Source: Dysidea avara
Lineage: Eukaryota; Porifera; Demospongiae; Dictyoceratida; Dysideidae
NCBI RefSeq assembly: GCF_963678975.1
Contig: NC_089273.1
Coordinates: 1,817,501-1,881,500, forward strand
Direction of reading: 5' to 3'
Length of the DNA: 64,000 bases
Positions 1 to 10,062 of the stretch are shown piece by piece; position 1 is the stretch's first letter; each line of letters starts with the position of its first letter. The translations under genes were made by a program, and so were the position numbers. The notes beneath the pieces were generated by a model, which worked only from the letters and a program-made list of their open reading frames with translations, did no database searches and was not told where the DNA came from.

Positions 1-795
1 GCGACGCAGGCAAACTGCTCGCAACAAGTACTGGAGAAGCTCAACCGAAAGTCCTGCACATTTAAGAAGAAAGGCTGCGAGCACCAGTTCGTTTTCAACG
101 ATAAGGTGGATGATCGCCTACAAAATGCCCAGAAGCAGTTGGATAAGATCGCTACTGCCGACGACGCCTCGAAGCAAGCCCTGGAGCGGGCCAAGGTGGA
201 GCTAGACAGAGGTAAAGATGAGATCCGCGTCCAGCAGAAACATATCCGGATTGCTGGCCGGTCGGATTGGGCTGTGGTAGCGGAGTACGAGGCTGATGAG
301 CTTGCTGACAACTCCGATGACGAGAAGCGGCTATTCCGTGCCCGAAAGGAGAGATACAGCAAGCGCAAGTGGGCAGCTTCTAGCGGGCCGGCGAAGAAGA
401 AGCAAAGGACCGAAGGGTCGACCAGGTTGGATGATGGCGGAGTACGGAGGGCTCCATTTAAATCCAGGATGACCAGAGCCATTGGGCCATGCTACTCCTG
501 CTCACAGTGGGGCCACTTGGCAAGGTCATGCCCCAGGAACTATCAGCCGTATCCTTTTGATGAACCAGTTGTGAGTGCTGGTGATACAGTGTGGTCAAAT
601 TGTAGTATGGTGTCAAGCACAGAGGGCTCTGTGGGGGGTAACAGTGTCACAGAGGTAGACAACCACAGCCCACAGTTGGCTGCTGGTGTGAAAGGGCATG
701 TCCAGAAGCCATGTGCTGATAGCACAGCAAAGCAAATGTCTAATAACCAGGTCACAGGTGTTGACAATTCTGGCCTTGGAACTGGGGACCCTTAG
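1..795 (+). CDS. Gag-like protein with CCHC zinc knuckle (5' partial)
   Basis: The frame is open from base 1, so the true start is upstream; the GTG at 106 is only an internal codon. The visible 264 residues are charged and helical in their first half (long runs of K, E, D, Q suggesting coiled coil). A basic segment around 330-420 resembles a nuclear localisation signal, and a single zinc knuckle of the form C-x2-C-x4-H-x4-C lies at 490-531 (CYSCSQWGHLARSC). A low-complexity Ser/Thr/Gly tail ends at TAG 793-795. Such proteins coat the RNA of retroelements. The pol frame overlaps the last 52 bases in the -1 frame, as expected for frameshift expression, although I see no classic slippery heptamer. 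Base composition is richer in G+C than the flanks. Gag assignment follows from the knuckle and from the downstream pol and recombinase. Confidence 0.7.
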   Translation, partial: ATQANCSQQVLEKLNRKSCTFKKKGCEHQFVFNDKVDDRLQNAQKQLDKIATADDASKQALERAKVELDRGKDEIRVQQKHIRIAGRSDWAVVAEYEADELADNSDDEKRLFRARKERYSKRKWAASSGPAKKKQRTEGSTRLDDGGVRRAPFKSRMTRAIGPCYSCSQWGHLARSCPRNYQPYPFDEPVVSAGDTVWSNCSMVSSTEGSVGGNSVTEVDNHSPQLAAGVKGHVQKPCADSTAKQMSNNQVTGVDNSGLGTGDP

Positions 796-1310
796 GCAAA
801 GCTAGGGTTTCAGGGCAAACAGCACTGGGACACAGGTCTACCAGTGAGGAGCCTTCGGATTGTTTGGAATCAGTCACACCCAGTGAGTCCAATGAGTGGG
901 AACTTACTAGGTCATGGGAATGGGAAGAACCTGGGCCCTTAGTTGACCATCAGATAGTGGACGTGCAAGGGAGGCTTAAGCAACACCTCCCCTTCTGGAC
1001 AGAGGTACTTAAAGCTTCACCTACAGTGGTAGATTGGATCCAGTGTGGCTATAGATTACCTCTCCAGTTCACACCAACCCCCTATGAACAAAATAATCAC
1101 AAGTCCACCAAAGACCACTTTGAGTTTGTTACAGACAAACTCAAAGTGGTCTTTGGTGAACTCAAGAAGGCCTCAACCTGGAGTGCTATTGTGTACAATT
1201 ATTTGAGGTCACAGCCTGGAGTGCTGTTCTGTATCAACCAATGGGCCCATAGCCTGGAGTGCTGTTGTGCTAGAGCAGTTGAGGTCACAGCCTGGGATGC
1301 TGTTGTGTAA
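744..1310 (+). pseudogene. N-terminal fragment of DIRS-type pol, truncated by minisatellite
   Basis: The frame is open from 744 (after a stop at 741-743). It contains the stretch around 975-1110 that precedes the reverse transcriptase palm in DIRS-like pol proteins: a tryptophan-containing segment, then LKASPTVVDWIQCGYRLPL, then a proline-rich loop and a Lys/His-rich helix. From about 1178 the frame runs into the tandem repeat, so its last 45 or so residues are translated repeat. No reverse transcriptase catalytic Asp-Asp motif and no RNase H follow anywhere before the recombinase, so at least 1.5 kb of normal coding sequence is missing. The first methionine is unclear; the start may be by frameshift from gag. 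Confidence 0.6.
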
Positions 1311-1660
1311 GACCGGTGGAGGGCACAGCCTGGAGTGCTGTCTAAGACTGGTGGAGGTCACAGCCTGGAGTGCTGTTGTGTAAGACCAGTGGAGGTCACA
1401 GCCTGGAGTGCTGTTGTGTAAGACCGGTGGAGGTCACAGCCTGGAGTGCTGTGTATAAGACAAGGGAGGTCACAGCCTGGAGTGCTGTTGTACAAGACAA
1501 TGGAAGGCACAGCCTGGAGTGCTATTGTATAAGACCAATGGAGGTCACAGCTTGGAGTACTGTAGAGTAAGACCAATGGAGGTCGCAGCCTGGAGTTCTG
1601 CTGGTGGGACCAAGGGAGGTCACGGCCTGGAGTACTGTCGGGTACGGCAGTGGCAATTGC
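1178..1660 (+). repeat. 37-39 bp minisatellite inside the pol gene
   Basis: About twelve imperfect units of roughly 37-39 bases share the core GTCACAGCCTGGAGTGCTG and differ by small indels and substitutions. The first unit-like stretch (1178-1200) is still in the pol frame, where it encodes TWSAIV, so the array may have been seeded from pol coding sequence. Both strands carry short open frames through it; these are repeat translations, not genes. Confidence 0.85.
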
Positions 1661-2001
1661 AGATGGGAGTGGCAAGGCTCACGATCAATGGAGATCACAG
1701 CCAGGAGATGATGTTGCATTGGTCACATACCGGGAATGCCTGGAGTGATTCAGTCAGGAGCCCTGGTGCTACATATGACTAATACAGGGATAGATAATGT
1801 GGATGCTTGTAAGGAGGAAGCCTGTCACCTGGGCCAAAGGTCTGTTAAAGTGGCCCAAAGCCAAAGGCAAGCACACAAACAATGGTATCAGGTATCATGG
1901 AGGGTATAAATGGAAGTACACCTGTAGGTAGCTGAAAAATATAATATAAATAAATACAGATGAATAAAATAGAAAGAATAAATGAAATATTGTACTAGTG
2001 G
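1661..2001. other. Non-coding spacer between minisatellite and recombinase
   Basis: No frame of any length is open here. Degenerate echoes of the minisatellite core continue to about 1750. An A+T-rich stretch with TATA-like runs (1935-1990) lies just before the recombinase frame. It is probably what remains after loss of the RT-RNase H region. Confidence 0.4.
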
Positions 2002-3024
2002 GTGCCTGTTGTGTCTATTGCAGAAGTGTTTTCTCAAGGACTCTGGTTGGAGATAAGTGAGCTGCAGGATCCCATGCTGCGAGCACTGGCAGCAAAATTA
2101 CCAGGCACAGTACTCCACAGTCGGGCAGACTCTACAGTGAAGAAATATTGGTCAGCATTTAGGAGGTGGAAATCTTGGGCTCTGCAGCATAAGTTGCCAG
2201 TGCTTCCAGCCAAGGAAGCTCATGTGGCCTTATACCTCCAGTGGATAGGTGAAACAGTAAAATCCAAGTCAGCAGCGGAGGAGGCCTGCAATGCTCGGGC
2301 TTGGTTACACTCAACAGCAGGGTTGGTCTCTCCAGTGGCTTCACCTCTGTTTAAAGCCACACTTCAAGGGTTACAGAGGATGCTGGCTAAACCAGTGTGC
2401 AAGAAGGCTCCAGCCACAGTTGAGATGCTTGAGCGGATGGTGGTTGATGCGAGGCTGAGTGGTACTTTAGCAGATTTACGGTTGTCTACTGCATGCCTTA
2501 TTGCATTTGCTGGTTTCCTCAGGTTTAACGAGCTGATTCAGATCAAGGCGGAGGATATATCAATTAGAGATGACTCAATGGTGCTTAAGATCCCCAAAAG
2601 TAAAACTGATCGACTCAGAAAAGGAGACGAGGTAATCATTGCCAGAAGTGGTAAGGCAACTTGCCCGGTTGCCAGTTTGCAGGGATACCTCTGAAGAACT
2701 GGTACCTCTTTACAAAGTCAAAGTTCCCTGTTCCGGCCTATTTGTAAGACCAAGGCGGGTGAACGCCTGAGAGAGTTGGGTTGTATCAGCTATACTTGCT
2801 TGTGGGAACAATTCAAAAAGAAGCTCAGCAAGCTTGGATATAACCCAATGGAATTTGGACTACACAGCATGAGGGCAGGTGGAGGTACGAAGGCAGCTAA
2901 TGAAGGGATCCCAGACAAGTTGTTTAAACGCCACGGTCGCTGGAAGTCCGACAATGCTAAAGATGGCTATGTGGATGACTCAGTAGAGCGGAGATTACTG
3001 GTTACCAAACAGATGGGTTTATGA
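2002..3024 (+). pseudogene. Tyrosine recombinase of DIRS-like element, one in-frame stop
   Basis: One reading frame runs from 2002 to TGA at about 3022, broken only by TGA at 2692-2694. An N-terminal core-binding SAM-like domain (DSTVKKYWSAFRRWKSWA, about 2130-2185) is followed by the catalytic domain. Visible active-site residues are Arg in FLRFNEL (about 2518-2538), a Lys in the beta-hairpin region IPKSKTDR, the HxxR box in LHSMRAGG (about 2860-2885), His/Trp in HGRW (about 2932-2943) and the Tyr nucleophile in DGYVDD (about 2965). All five or six expected residues are present, so a single nonsense change is the only evident defect. The enzyme would integrate circular cDNA by site-specific recombination in the nucleus. 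The GTG at 2002 is not a convincing start; the first ATG in frame is near 2074. Confidence 0.85.
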
Positions 3025-3052
3025 TGTAATGTTGTATAACGCTCTCTTTGTA

Positions 3053-3801
3053 ACCCTAGAGCCTAATGTGTGGCCCACGTTTGGAGGCGGCACAACCCAT
3101 GTGGTCGTTGTTGTGGTATTAGGGGTGGTAGGGGTAATAGTATGGTGAGGGAGGTGTATTTTCTGTCGGTTGAATGTAATGAATTAGACAGAAAATAAGC
3201 TCCCGCATGAATACTATTGGTAGTCACGTGAGCCTCTCTCACATGACATAGGGTTTAAAAAGGTGTTTTAAGTGTGTAAATACATTCTACGCAACGTGTT
3301 CGTACAAGTGGGTTACCCCTCCCCTCCCTCCCCATTATAAAGTTGCTATGTTTAATGTGATTTTTTTTCTTGACGTTTTATTTTTATTTTTTATAGATAG
3401 CCAAAGACTGAAGGAGTAAAGCAGCATTGCAAACAGTTGACTTTTTTCTTATGCATACACGAGTGGAGTTGTTTTGGTTTTTCCTGGTAGGGAAATAAAA
3501 ATAAATAAATAATGATAAAGCCTACCAGGTTTTTTACAGTGTGCTGCCTTTGCCTGGGCAGCCACAAATTTATTATTTTGTTTTATTATGATTTTGAGCT
3601 AGCCCCCACTCTGATCTTGTGATTGTCAGTCATTTTGTGGTCATAACGTTGAATTTTAATGAACAGTAGCCCACGTTTGGTGGCGGCACAACCCCATTCT
3701 AGAGCCTAATATCTGGCCCACGTTTGGTGGCGGCACAACCCATGAGGTCGTTGTTGTGGTATTAGGGGTGGTAGGGGTAATAGTATGGTGAGGGAGTGAG
3801 C
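3053..3801 (+). repeat. Split direct repeats of the DIRS/PAT-like terminus
   Basis: A block of about 95 bases at 3053-3152, containing CCCACGTTTGGAGGCGGC and a GGTGGTAGGGGTAATAG tract, recurs at 3704-3801 with few changes. A short third piece lies at 3664-3700. PAT and Ngaro elements end in B1-A2-B2 after the recombinase, with A1 at the left end; this arrangement fits B1 (3053) and B2 (3704) with A2 between. The A2 interval carries a TATA-like GGGTTTAAAA (about 3250) and several C-rich tracts. Confidence 0.7.
3157..3197. other. Perfect 11-bp inverted repeat
   Basis: TATTTTCTGTC at 3157-3167 is the exact reverse complement of GACAGAAAATA at 3187-3197, with a 19-base loop. It sits just after the B1 repeat and could be a structural or recombination signal of the element; the function is unknown. 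Confidence 0.5.
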
Positions 3802-4354
3802 CAAGATTCAATTCCGTATGCTGTTGAATTAGTAAGTTATTGATGGTTTATGTAAGCACCCGTGGATAATTTTCTCAATAACTTCTGTACATATCAATTT
3901 ATCTGCTTGTTTTGGTTGTCTAGTGCCATATTTACAGCAATGCTCAACTTATGAAGCTGAAACTTAGCCAGTCCATTCCTCTGTCCCTATAGGTAACAAA
4001 GAACAAATAAAATGAATTTTGAAAAAGTGTAGATATTGACGGTTTTCTAAAATTAGCCCACTAATAAATATTTTACCAATGACCACTGCTTTAACCACTT
4101 TCTTTACTGTCACATATTTATTACCATATTTTGAAGTAGTACAAATGCTCATCAGATGTAGCTGTCACCAATGTGTACACATGTTATGTACATACAATAA
4201 CAATATTATGAGATTTGTACACCACATAGTGATAGCTTACCCACTATGGTTCCATTAGATTTGATGAAATCAACATGAAATAAAGAAATACAATTACAAG
4301 TCACACATTTTAAAGTGGCACAAAGAACAAATCACATTAAGCTATCATTAATGT
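3802..4354. other. A+T-rich DNA without a gene
   Basis: No coding frame is credible here. About 65 bases containing AATGTGTACACATG (around 4165) recur in diverged form around 4350, at the edge of the minisatellite; nothing else is recognisable. Confidence 0.4.
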
Positions 4355-4692
4355 GTACACATGTCATGTATGTACATAGTAACAATACATGTACATAGTA
4401 ACAATAGTAACAATACATGTACATAGTAACAATACGTGTACATGGTAACAATACATGTACATGATAACAATACATGTACATGGTAACAATACATGTACAT
4501 GGTAACAATACATGTACATGGTAACAATACATGTACATGGTAACAATACATGTACATGGTAACAATACATGTACATGGTAACAATACATGTACATGGTAT
4601 CAATACATGTACATAGTAACAATACATGTACATGGTATCAATACATGTACATAGTAACAATACATGTACATATTAACAATACATGTACATAA
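4355..4692. repeat. 19-bp minisatellite
   Basis: About 17 units of 19 bases (AACAATACATGTACATGGT) with little variation; TACATGTA in each unit is palindromic. Because 19 is not a multiple of three and the unit has no stop on the minus strand in any phase, all three minus frames are open and give the same 19-residue repeating peptide rich in Cys, Tyr, His and Val. These frames are a by-product of the array, not genes. Confidence 0.9.
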
Positions 4693-5478
4693 TTATATGT
4701 TATCACAATTACAAAACTAAGTACGTAGGTAAAAAATTGTGACTTTGCTAAATCCACACAAGTGCTTTATTCATGATCATTAATTTGTTATCACATGTTC
4801 ACTATTTATGCATATGATTTCTAGGACTGACTGATCACAATCGATACTAAACTAACTATTCACAATAGTGAATACTTCACAATAGTTGAATTACATACAT
4901 TGTATTGTCCAGTACTCCTATAGGAAGCAAATAAGGTGCTATATAATATGCATTACTGCCACTATCAACCTTGTTTACAGCAAGTGTTATTTTAACACTT
5001 GCTTTTGCTTTGAGGTTATGTAATGATGTTCACACCTCAGAAATTTATGGTTAGCCAGGTAGGTTAGCTTACTGTTACAAGGATTCCTAGCCAATTATTG
5101 ACTTAATCTATATAACAAATAATATTTTAATGCCACTAATGTACAGACATAATATCACAATACCTATTAACAAAATAATTATTGCAATTTCGATAATTTC
5201 AAAATTTTGCAATATATTACTAAAACAATAATATTAATTAGCCCAAATGATATCTGCTCAAATTAGTCATTGATGGACAAGCCAGGGAGTGAAAGTGAAG
5301 AACACATTAGTGATGTGTGTATATGTTGAGGAACTCAGTATACACAGCTATTATTAGAAGCAAATTTTAGGGAGGGGACTAAGCGGGCTGTAGCTTCCTC
5401 TTATAATTATTAACCAGTAAGTTTATCAAAACCAGACTCAATAATTTAAGATTTAATGCTACATCACACTCATGCATA
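4693..5478. other. A+T-rich DNA without a gene
   Basis: No frame, splice pair or repeat stands out. Short inverted A/T runs are frequent. Confidence 0.35.
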
Positions 5479-7045
5479 CAAGTTCTGAATGTGAAAGGCA
5501 CAGTTATGTTAGAGCCTTCAGATTCACTGGACACCTCATTGAAGATTGTAGAGTTTCTTACACAAGTAAAAGAGGAGGATGGCTCTTCTGCAGTAGTGGT
5601 AGCCAATACTGGGAAGTCAGTTACAGAAAGGTAAGTTGTTGGAGTGGAGTTTGTTATTGCCAAAGATGAACACATACCTGTTGTTAGTGAAGAGTCTCTA
5701 GGCAGTAATTCCCCTACTAGATCAAGTACACCTGTTTAGCATCAGCCTACCATCTGAGAAAACAGTTGAACGAATTAAGTGGAGACTGCAACAGATGAGC
5801 AAGATGCTGAAAGAGTCTAACAAACTACTGTAAGAAGAGCACCTACTTTTAGAAGATCTGTTAGTGGAATATCATGACATATTTAGTCTAGATGAGGATG
5901 AGAGAGGGGAGACTGACCTGATTGAATTTGAGATTGACACCAGTGATGAGGCCCCAAGGAAACAACGTGTGAGAAGAACACATTTTGCTTCCTGCCAAGA
6001 GATAGCAAATCAGCTAGAGAGGATGCAGAGAAGTTGAGTGATCACACCATCCAAGAGCTCATGGTCCATTCATGTTGTCTTGGTCAGAAAAAGGGATGGA
6101 ACACTACGATTGTGTGTAGATTACTGTATTCTTAATTCTGTTACCAAACCCTTTATCAAGAAGCAACGACTTTTTAGACCAGTTGGAAGTGTTTTATGAC
6201 ATTAGATCTTACATCAGGGTATTGGAAAATTAAAGTTCATGAGAACAGCCAAGAGAAGACAGCATTTATTACCCACCAGGGATTCTATGAATTTAGAGTG
6301 ATGCCATTTGGTGTAATGAATGCACCTGCTGTGTTCCAGCGTTTAATGCAGAGACTATTGCATGAAATACAGTCTGACGGTGGCAAAGAATTTGTATCAG
6401 TCAATTTGGATGATGTAATAGTCTTTTCAGAATATTTGCATGATCATGTTGTTCACCTGAGTGCTGTGTTTAATTATTTAAAGAGAGCAGACTTGAAACT
6501 CAACCCAAATAAATGCAAATTTGATTGCGATGAGGTAGATTACTTGGGTCATCTGGTGATACCACCTGGATTGAAGCCAAATAACCAGAATTTGGATGCT
6601 GTAAGGAATTTCCCCACTCCCATTAACTTGAGGTAGTTGAGACAGTTCCTTGGGCTATTATCTCATTATCGGTGTTTTGTTATGGGTTATGCCATGATTG
6701 CTCACCCATTATGTTTACTCACTAACAGTTTTCCAATGCACAGCTGATTGTGAAGTAGCGTTTGAAAGTTTAAGGAGCAGGTTATTAGCAGCATCCGTGC
6801 TTGCCTATCCGGATTTCGTTAAGGATCTCATACTAGAGAGTGATGCTAGCAAACAGGGCTTGGGAGCCATACTGTCACAGTATCAAGATGATAAGAAATT
6901 ACATCCGGTAGCATATGCTAGCCGTTCTGTGTCCACAACTGAGTCCAACTATGCTATCACCAACCTAGATATGTTAGTAGTTTGGGCTGTTACACATTTT
7001 AGATATTCACAATGTGAATATCATAGCAGATCATGCAGCTGGTAA
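5479..7045 (+). pseudogene. Ty3/gypsy-type pol remnant: protease-RT linker, reverse transcriptase, RNase H
   Basis: Read across frameshifts, the plus strand gives the post-protease linker of Ty3-type pol (about 5479-5690), the pre-RT segment ending in DIFSLDEDERGETDLIEF (about 5875-5930), then reverse transcriptase. RT motifs include the first catalytic Asp in LDLTSGYWKIKV (6199-6234), GVMNAPAVFQRLM, and the Asp-Asp box in VNLDDVIVFS (6400-6430). The RNase H part is at 6735-7010 with LILESDASKQGLGAIL and the following PVAYASRS. At least four stops or frame changes interrupt it, and no integrase or LTR is seen. The residue before LDD is Asn rather than the usual Tyr or Phe. Confidence 0.85.
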
Positions 7046-8192
7046 GGCCATTTTAGGGAGCCTCTGCTATGTCACAGTTGTACAGTAGTTGTAGTGATTT
7101 TGCTCTCTCTTGTGATGAAGACATTGACTGCTACTGTATTGCTTACTTGGGACCTCCTGCAATTATAAGGAGGGTCTTCCATGCTACACTTAGGTTATTA
7201 TAATTTTGAGCAATGCTAAAAAATTAACCTTATTACACTCAAAATAATGCTTTCAAAATCAAGATCATCCTTTAAGGTTCACAACAACACAATTTATATA
7301 AGTTAAACAATTGATAATAAAATAAGTCTTATGAGTGGTGTTTTAAGAATGAACTTGCTTACAGCATGAGGCTCATGTTTACACTAAAAATACAGTTTGA
7401 CACAAGGCATGTGCATATAGTTTATGCTGTAAAACAGAGGCAACACTTATACAGTCAGTAACATTGTGACCATTTTAAATTTATTATCGTCATGGGTATC
7501 TATGGATACAATTTAAATATTGTGATGTGTATAAAGAGCATTGAATACTTTTCATTGCACAATGTTTACTCAAGCTCAAATCAATATCTTGTCATTCTTA
7601 CAGTGTACATTCATTCTCACTACAAAGTATGATCATGTTTTTATGGCTTTCAGTAGTCTATCACATTTAATATTATAGTCTCTGTACCCTACATCACCAT
7701 TACACTGCAGAACATGCAGGAACCATTCCCCTTGATCCTCTAATACAGTATGTACAGCCTATATATTACCAACAAAATGTTTCTCATAAATTTTGTCTGT
7801 GTAGATTTTTTTAACAGCAGAGTTTGGGAAGATTTTATTCAGGGGATCCATACTATATGGAGATTAACCTCTGCAGGCATTATCACAATGAACGCAGGCA
7901 CAGGAAAAATATCACATGTATGGGTCATTCCAAATGTGTAACCGGCTGGAATAAAAAGGCCCCTCCCAAAACCCACCCCTAGGACTAGGAGACTATGTTG
8001 GAAATGAGTACATAAAAACCAATTACATTAGCGCTGTTATAAGAATGATAATACAATAAAAACTTTCATAAAAAGAGGGAATTAACATTATGGTTGGGAT
8101 TATTCTATCAGGGAAGGAAATGCACAGACATTGAAGGGAGTCTTGTGTGGTAGACTTGAATCCTTGCAGTGTTCCCAAGCCTCATGCAATTA
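7046..8192. other. Intergenic DNA without a gene
   Basis: The Ty3 remnant breaks off here before integrase. A+T-rich, no splice-flanked frame or repeat border recognised. Confidence 0.35.
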
Positions 8193-8573
8193 TAGTGGCA
8201 GATCTAGAAATTTTCAGAGGGGGATTCGGGTTCAGGAAGTTTTCAATAACTGTGATCCCATACTATCCAGCCAGGGTGAATTGATAGCTCAAAAGCCTAT
8301 ATGGCTACATAGTTCTATTCTGTATACTAGCTAGCAATGAATCATTAAAAAATCACTCCACAACATTGTTTCACAGCTGAATCTCCAATCCAGGCCTTCG
8401 CAGAAAATTTTGAAGCAAAAAGCACTTGCATTCATTAAAATGATAATTATTTTAGAGGCGCTTAACACGCTTAAATGCCGTAATGGTATTTTCAATGATT
8501 TCAAAGGCTGAAGTATGAAGTTTAGCTAGTAGAAAAAGTACCAATATAATAATACACTATGTAATACTCTAGG
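8193..8573 (+). mobile_element. hAT-like MITE, truncated copy
   Basis: The left end TAGTGGCAGATCTAG at 8193 and the following roughly 370 bases match, in reverse orientation, the element at 50904-51397. The match includes the segments around AGAGGCGCTTAACACG and AATACACTATGTA. The distal end is lost at about 8573, where a second element begins. The 67-residue frame inside it is a repeat translation. Confidence 0.65.
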
Positions 8574-8690
8574 TTAGTGCTGGGCGATATAGCTGACGTA
8601 CGACATATCACGACATAATTTTTTTATATCGTGATACAATAGCTAGAAATTATATCGTGATGTAGCGTACGTGATCTAAGCAGTACAACG
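8574..8690 (+). mobile_element. hAT-like terminus of the GGGCGATAT type
   Basis: TAGTGCTGGGCGATAT, followed by alternating copies of ATATCGTGA and its complement, resembles the ends of the element at 23464-24045. It abuts the broken MITE exactly, so it may have inserted there; its other end was not found. Confidence 0.4.
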
Positions 8691-9169
8691 TGAGCTCGTA
8701 AGGTGGCATCTCCAGTTTCTCCATTACACTTGCTGCACCCACGTCAGCGGTGTGGAATACTGTTGGGTATTTTGTAGGAGGCACTATCTACTTAGATCTG
8801 TGTGCAACGGTTGGGACATGTAGGAAGCAGTAGACCAGTGAGAAGAATAGTAGTTCAAAGAGCTACTGTGATTAACCAGCGCCAATTTTCAGCTACTTGA
8901 ATTTGTAGAAAGATCGAAATACTCTAATAGAGCAGTCAGTGCGATACTCTAATAGAACAGTCAGTAGAATATATAACCATTACTCTATTTATACTGCTTA
9001 GTCTAAGCTATTTTGGTATTAAAAAAGAAAGAGACTGTGTATGTAAAAAAGCCTCCAGATGCCATTCAAAGCATCTGTTTAAAAAAAAATCCCCTGGGAA
9101 GCATGCCCCTCCTAGTGCTTTGCACATGTAGTTATTGTAAACTGATAATCTCTAAATATCATAATAGAT
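8691..9169. other. Intergenic DNA without a gene
   Basis: Contains two copies of ACTCTAATAGAACAGTCAGT or near it (8920-8970), a palindromic motif that recurs in this window at about 11337, 11370, 13145 and 40560. Otherwise featureless. Confidence 0.35.
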
Positions 9170-10062
9170 CAAGATGATGAAGGTATTTGAGATTATGTTG
9201 TAGGTAATAAATCACAAATTACAATAGTGGGATGCGTTAATGCTATTGGCCAAGCAATGCCACCATTTATCATTTTTGATGTAAAAATCTTAATATGGAT
9301 TGGACTGAGAAGGAGGTCCGTGGTACCACCTATGGATTAAGTGAAAATGAATGGATTGATATGGAGCTTTTTAAACTATGGTTTTTCAATCACCTCCTGT
9401 GTCATGCTGGAGCAAATTGACCCTGAGAATCTGCTTGATGGCCATAGTTCCCACTACAATCTAGAAGCTATCACCCTGTCAAGAGAAAATAGTGTCATTA
9501 TATTCACTCTTGTGTCACATACCGCACATGAATTGTAACCCCTTGGCACAGCTGTTTTTGGACGGTTAAAAAACACTGGTATGAAGAGTGCCATATGTTT
9601 GTCCAATCACATCAAGGAAGAATCATAACAAAATACCACTTTAACGAGGTCTTTGCTAAAGCATGGCTGAAAAGTATGGTGCCAGCTAATATAATTAGTG
9701 GTTTTAAAACCTGTGGGATTTGTCCGTTCAATCCAAAGGCAGTTTTAGATCATGATCCTACCAAGGAGAAGTCTACGGAAGTTGATACTTTGTCAATCAC
9801 CAGTTCACAAGGCAAACACAGCACTAGTGAAGCAGCAACTTTTACTGCAGAAGAAGAGGCTCTTTTTGTTAGACGGTATAATAATGGATATAACATACCT
9901 GATCCTCGCTATGTAGAACTAAATCATCCTGAAGATAGATTGATTGACCACTTTGAAAACGTAACACCTTTAGAACTCTGCAATATGGATTCAGGTTTGC
10001 CTCCAGTCACAGAAGTGCTGTTACAATCCCTACTGCCCTGCCTTCAGAAAGTTCAAGCTTAA
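9170..10062 (+). pseudogene. pogo/Jerky-type DDE transposase remnant
   Basis: Across three frames the plus strand follows the C-terminal two thirds of a pogo/Jerky (CENP-B-like) transposase. About 9215-9330 gives an ITIVGCVNAIGQAMPPFI-like strand; 9355-9400 has WIDMELFKLWF. The second catalytic Asp is in LDGHSSHYN (about 9435-9460). The region of the third acidic residue (about 9535-9560) reads PLGTAVF, where family members have Asp in place of Gly. The open frame 9595-10062 continues with the helical tail (NEVFAKAWLKSM, GFKTCGICPFNPKAVLDHD) and ends after an acidic stretch. The first Asp and the HTH DNA-binding part are missing or too decayed to read. No terminal repeats identified. Confidence 0.75.

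Larger units (their letters stand above)
1..3801 (+). mobile_element. DIRS/PAT-like tyrosine-recombinase retrotransposon, 5' end outside window, internally deleted
   Basis: The order gag, pol, tyrosine recombinase, followed by a terminal block that occurs twice, is the plan of DIRS-order elements. These integrate through a tyrosine recombinase rather than a DDE integrase. Seen here are a gag-like ORF with one zinc knuckle, only the N-terminal part of pol, a minisatellite where the reverse transcriptase and RNase H core should be, a recombinase with one stop, and direct repeats at 3053-3152 and 3704-3801. The copy therefore cannot be autonomous. The left terminal repeat should lie just upstream of the window. 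Class assignment rests on gene order and recombinase motifs and is fairly sure; the PAT/Ngaro versus DIRS1 distinction is inferred from the split direct repeats. Confidence 0.75.

Noticed and set aside
1358-1782. ORFs on both strands in 1358-1782
   Set aside because: Translations of the 37-39 bp minisatellite.
4332-4660. Three overlapping minus-strand ORFs of 78-98 residues
   Set aside because: All are translations of the 19-bp minisatellite.
5472-5675. ORFs on both strands at 5379-5675
   Set aside because: The real coding sense here is the third frame on the plus strand, the Ty3 protease-RT linker.
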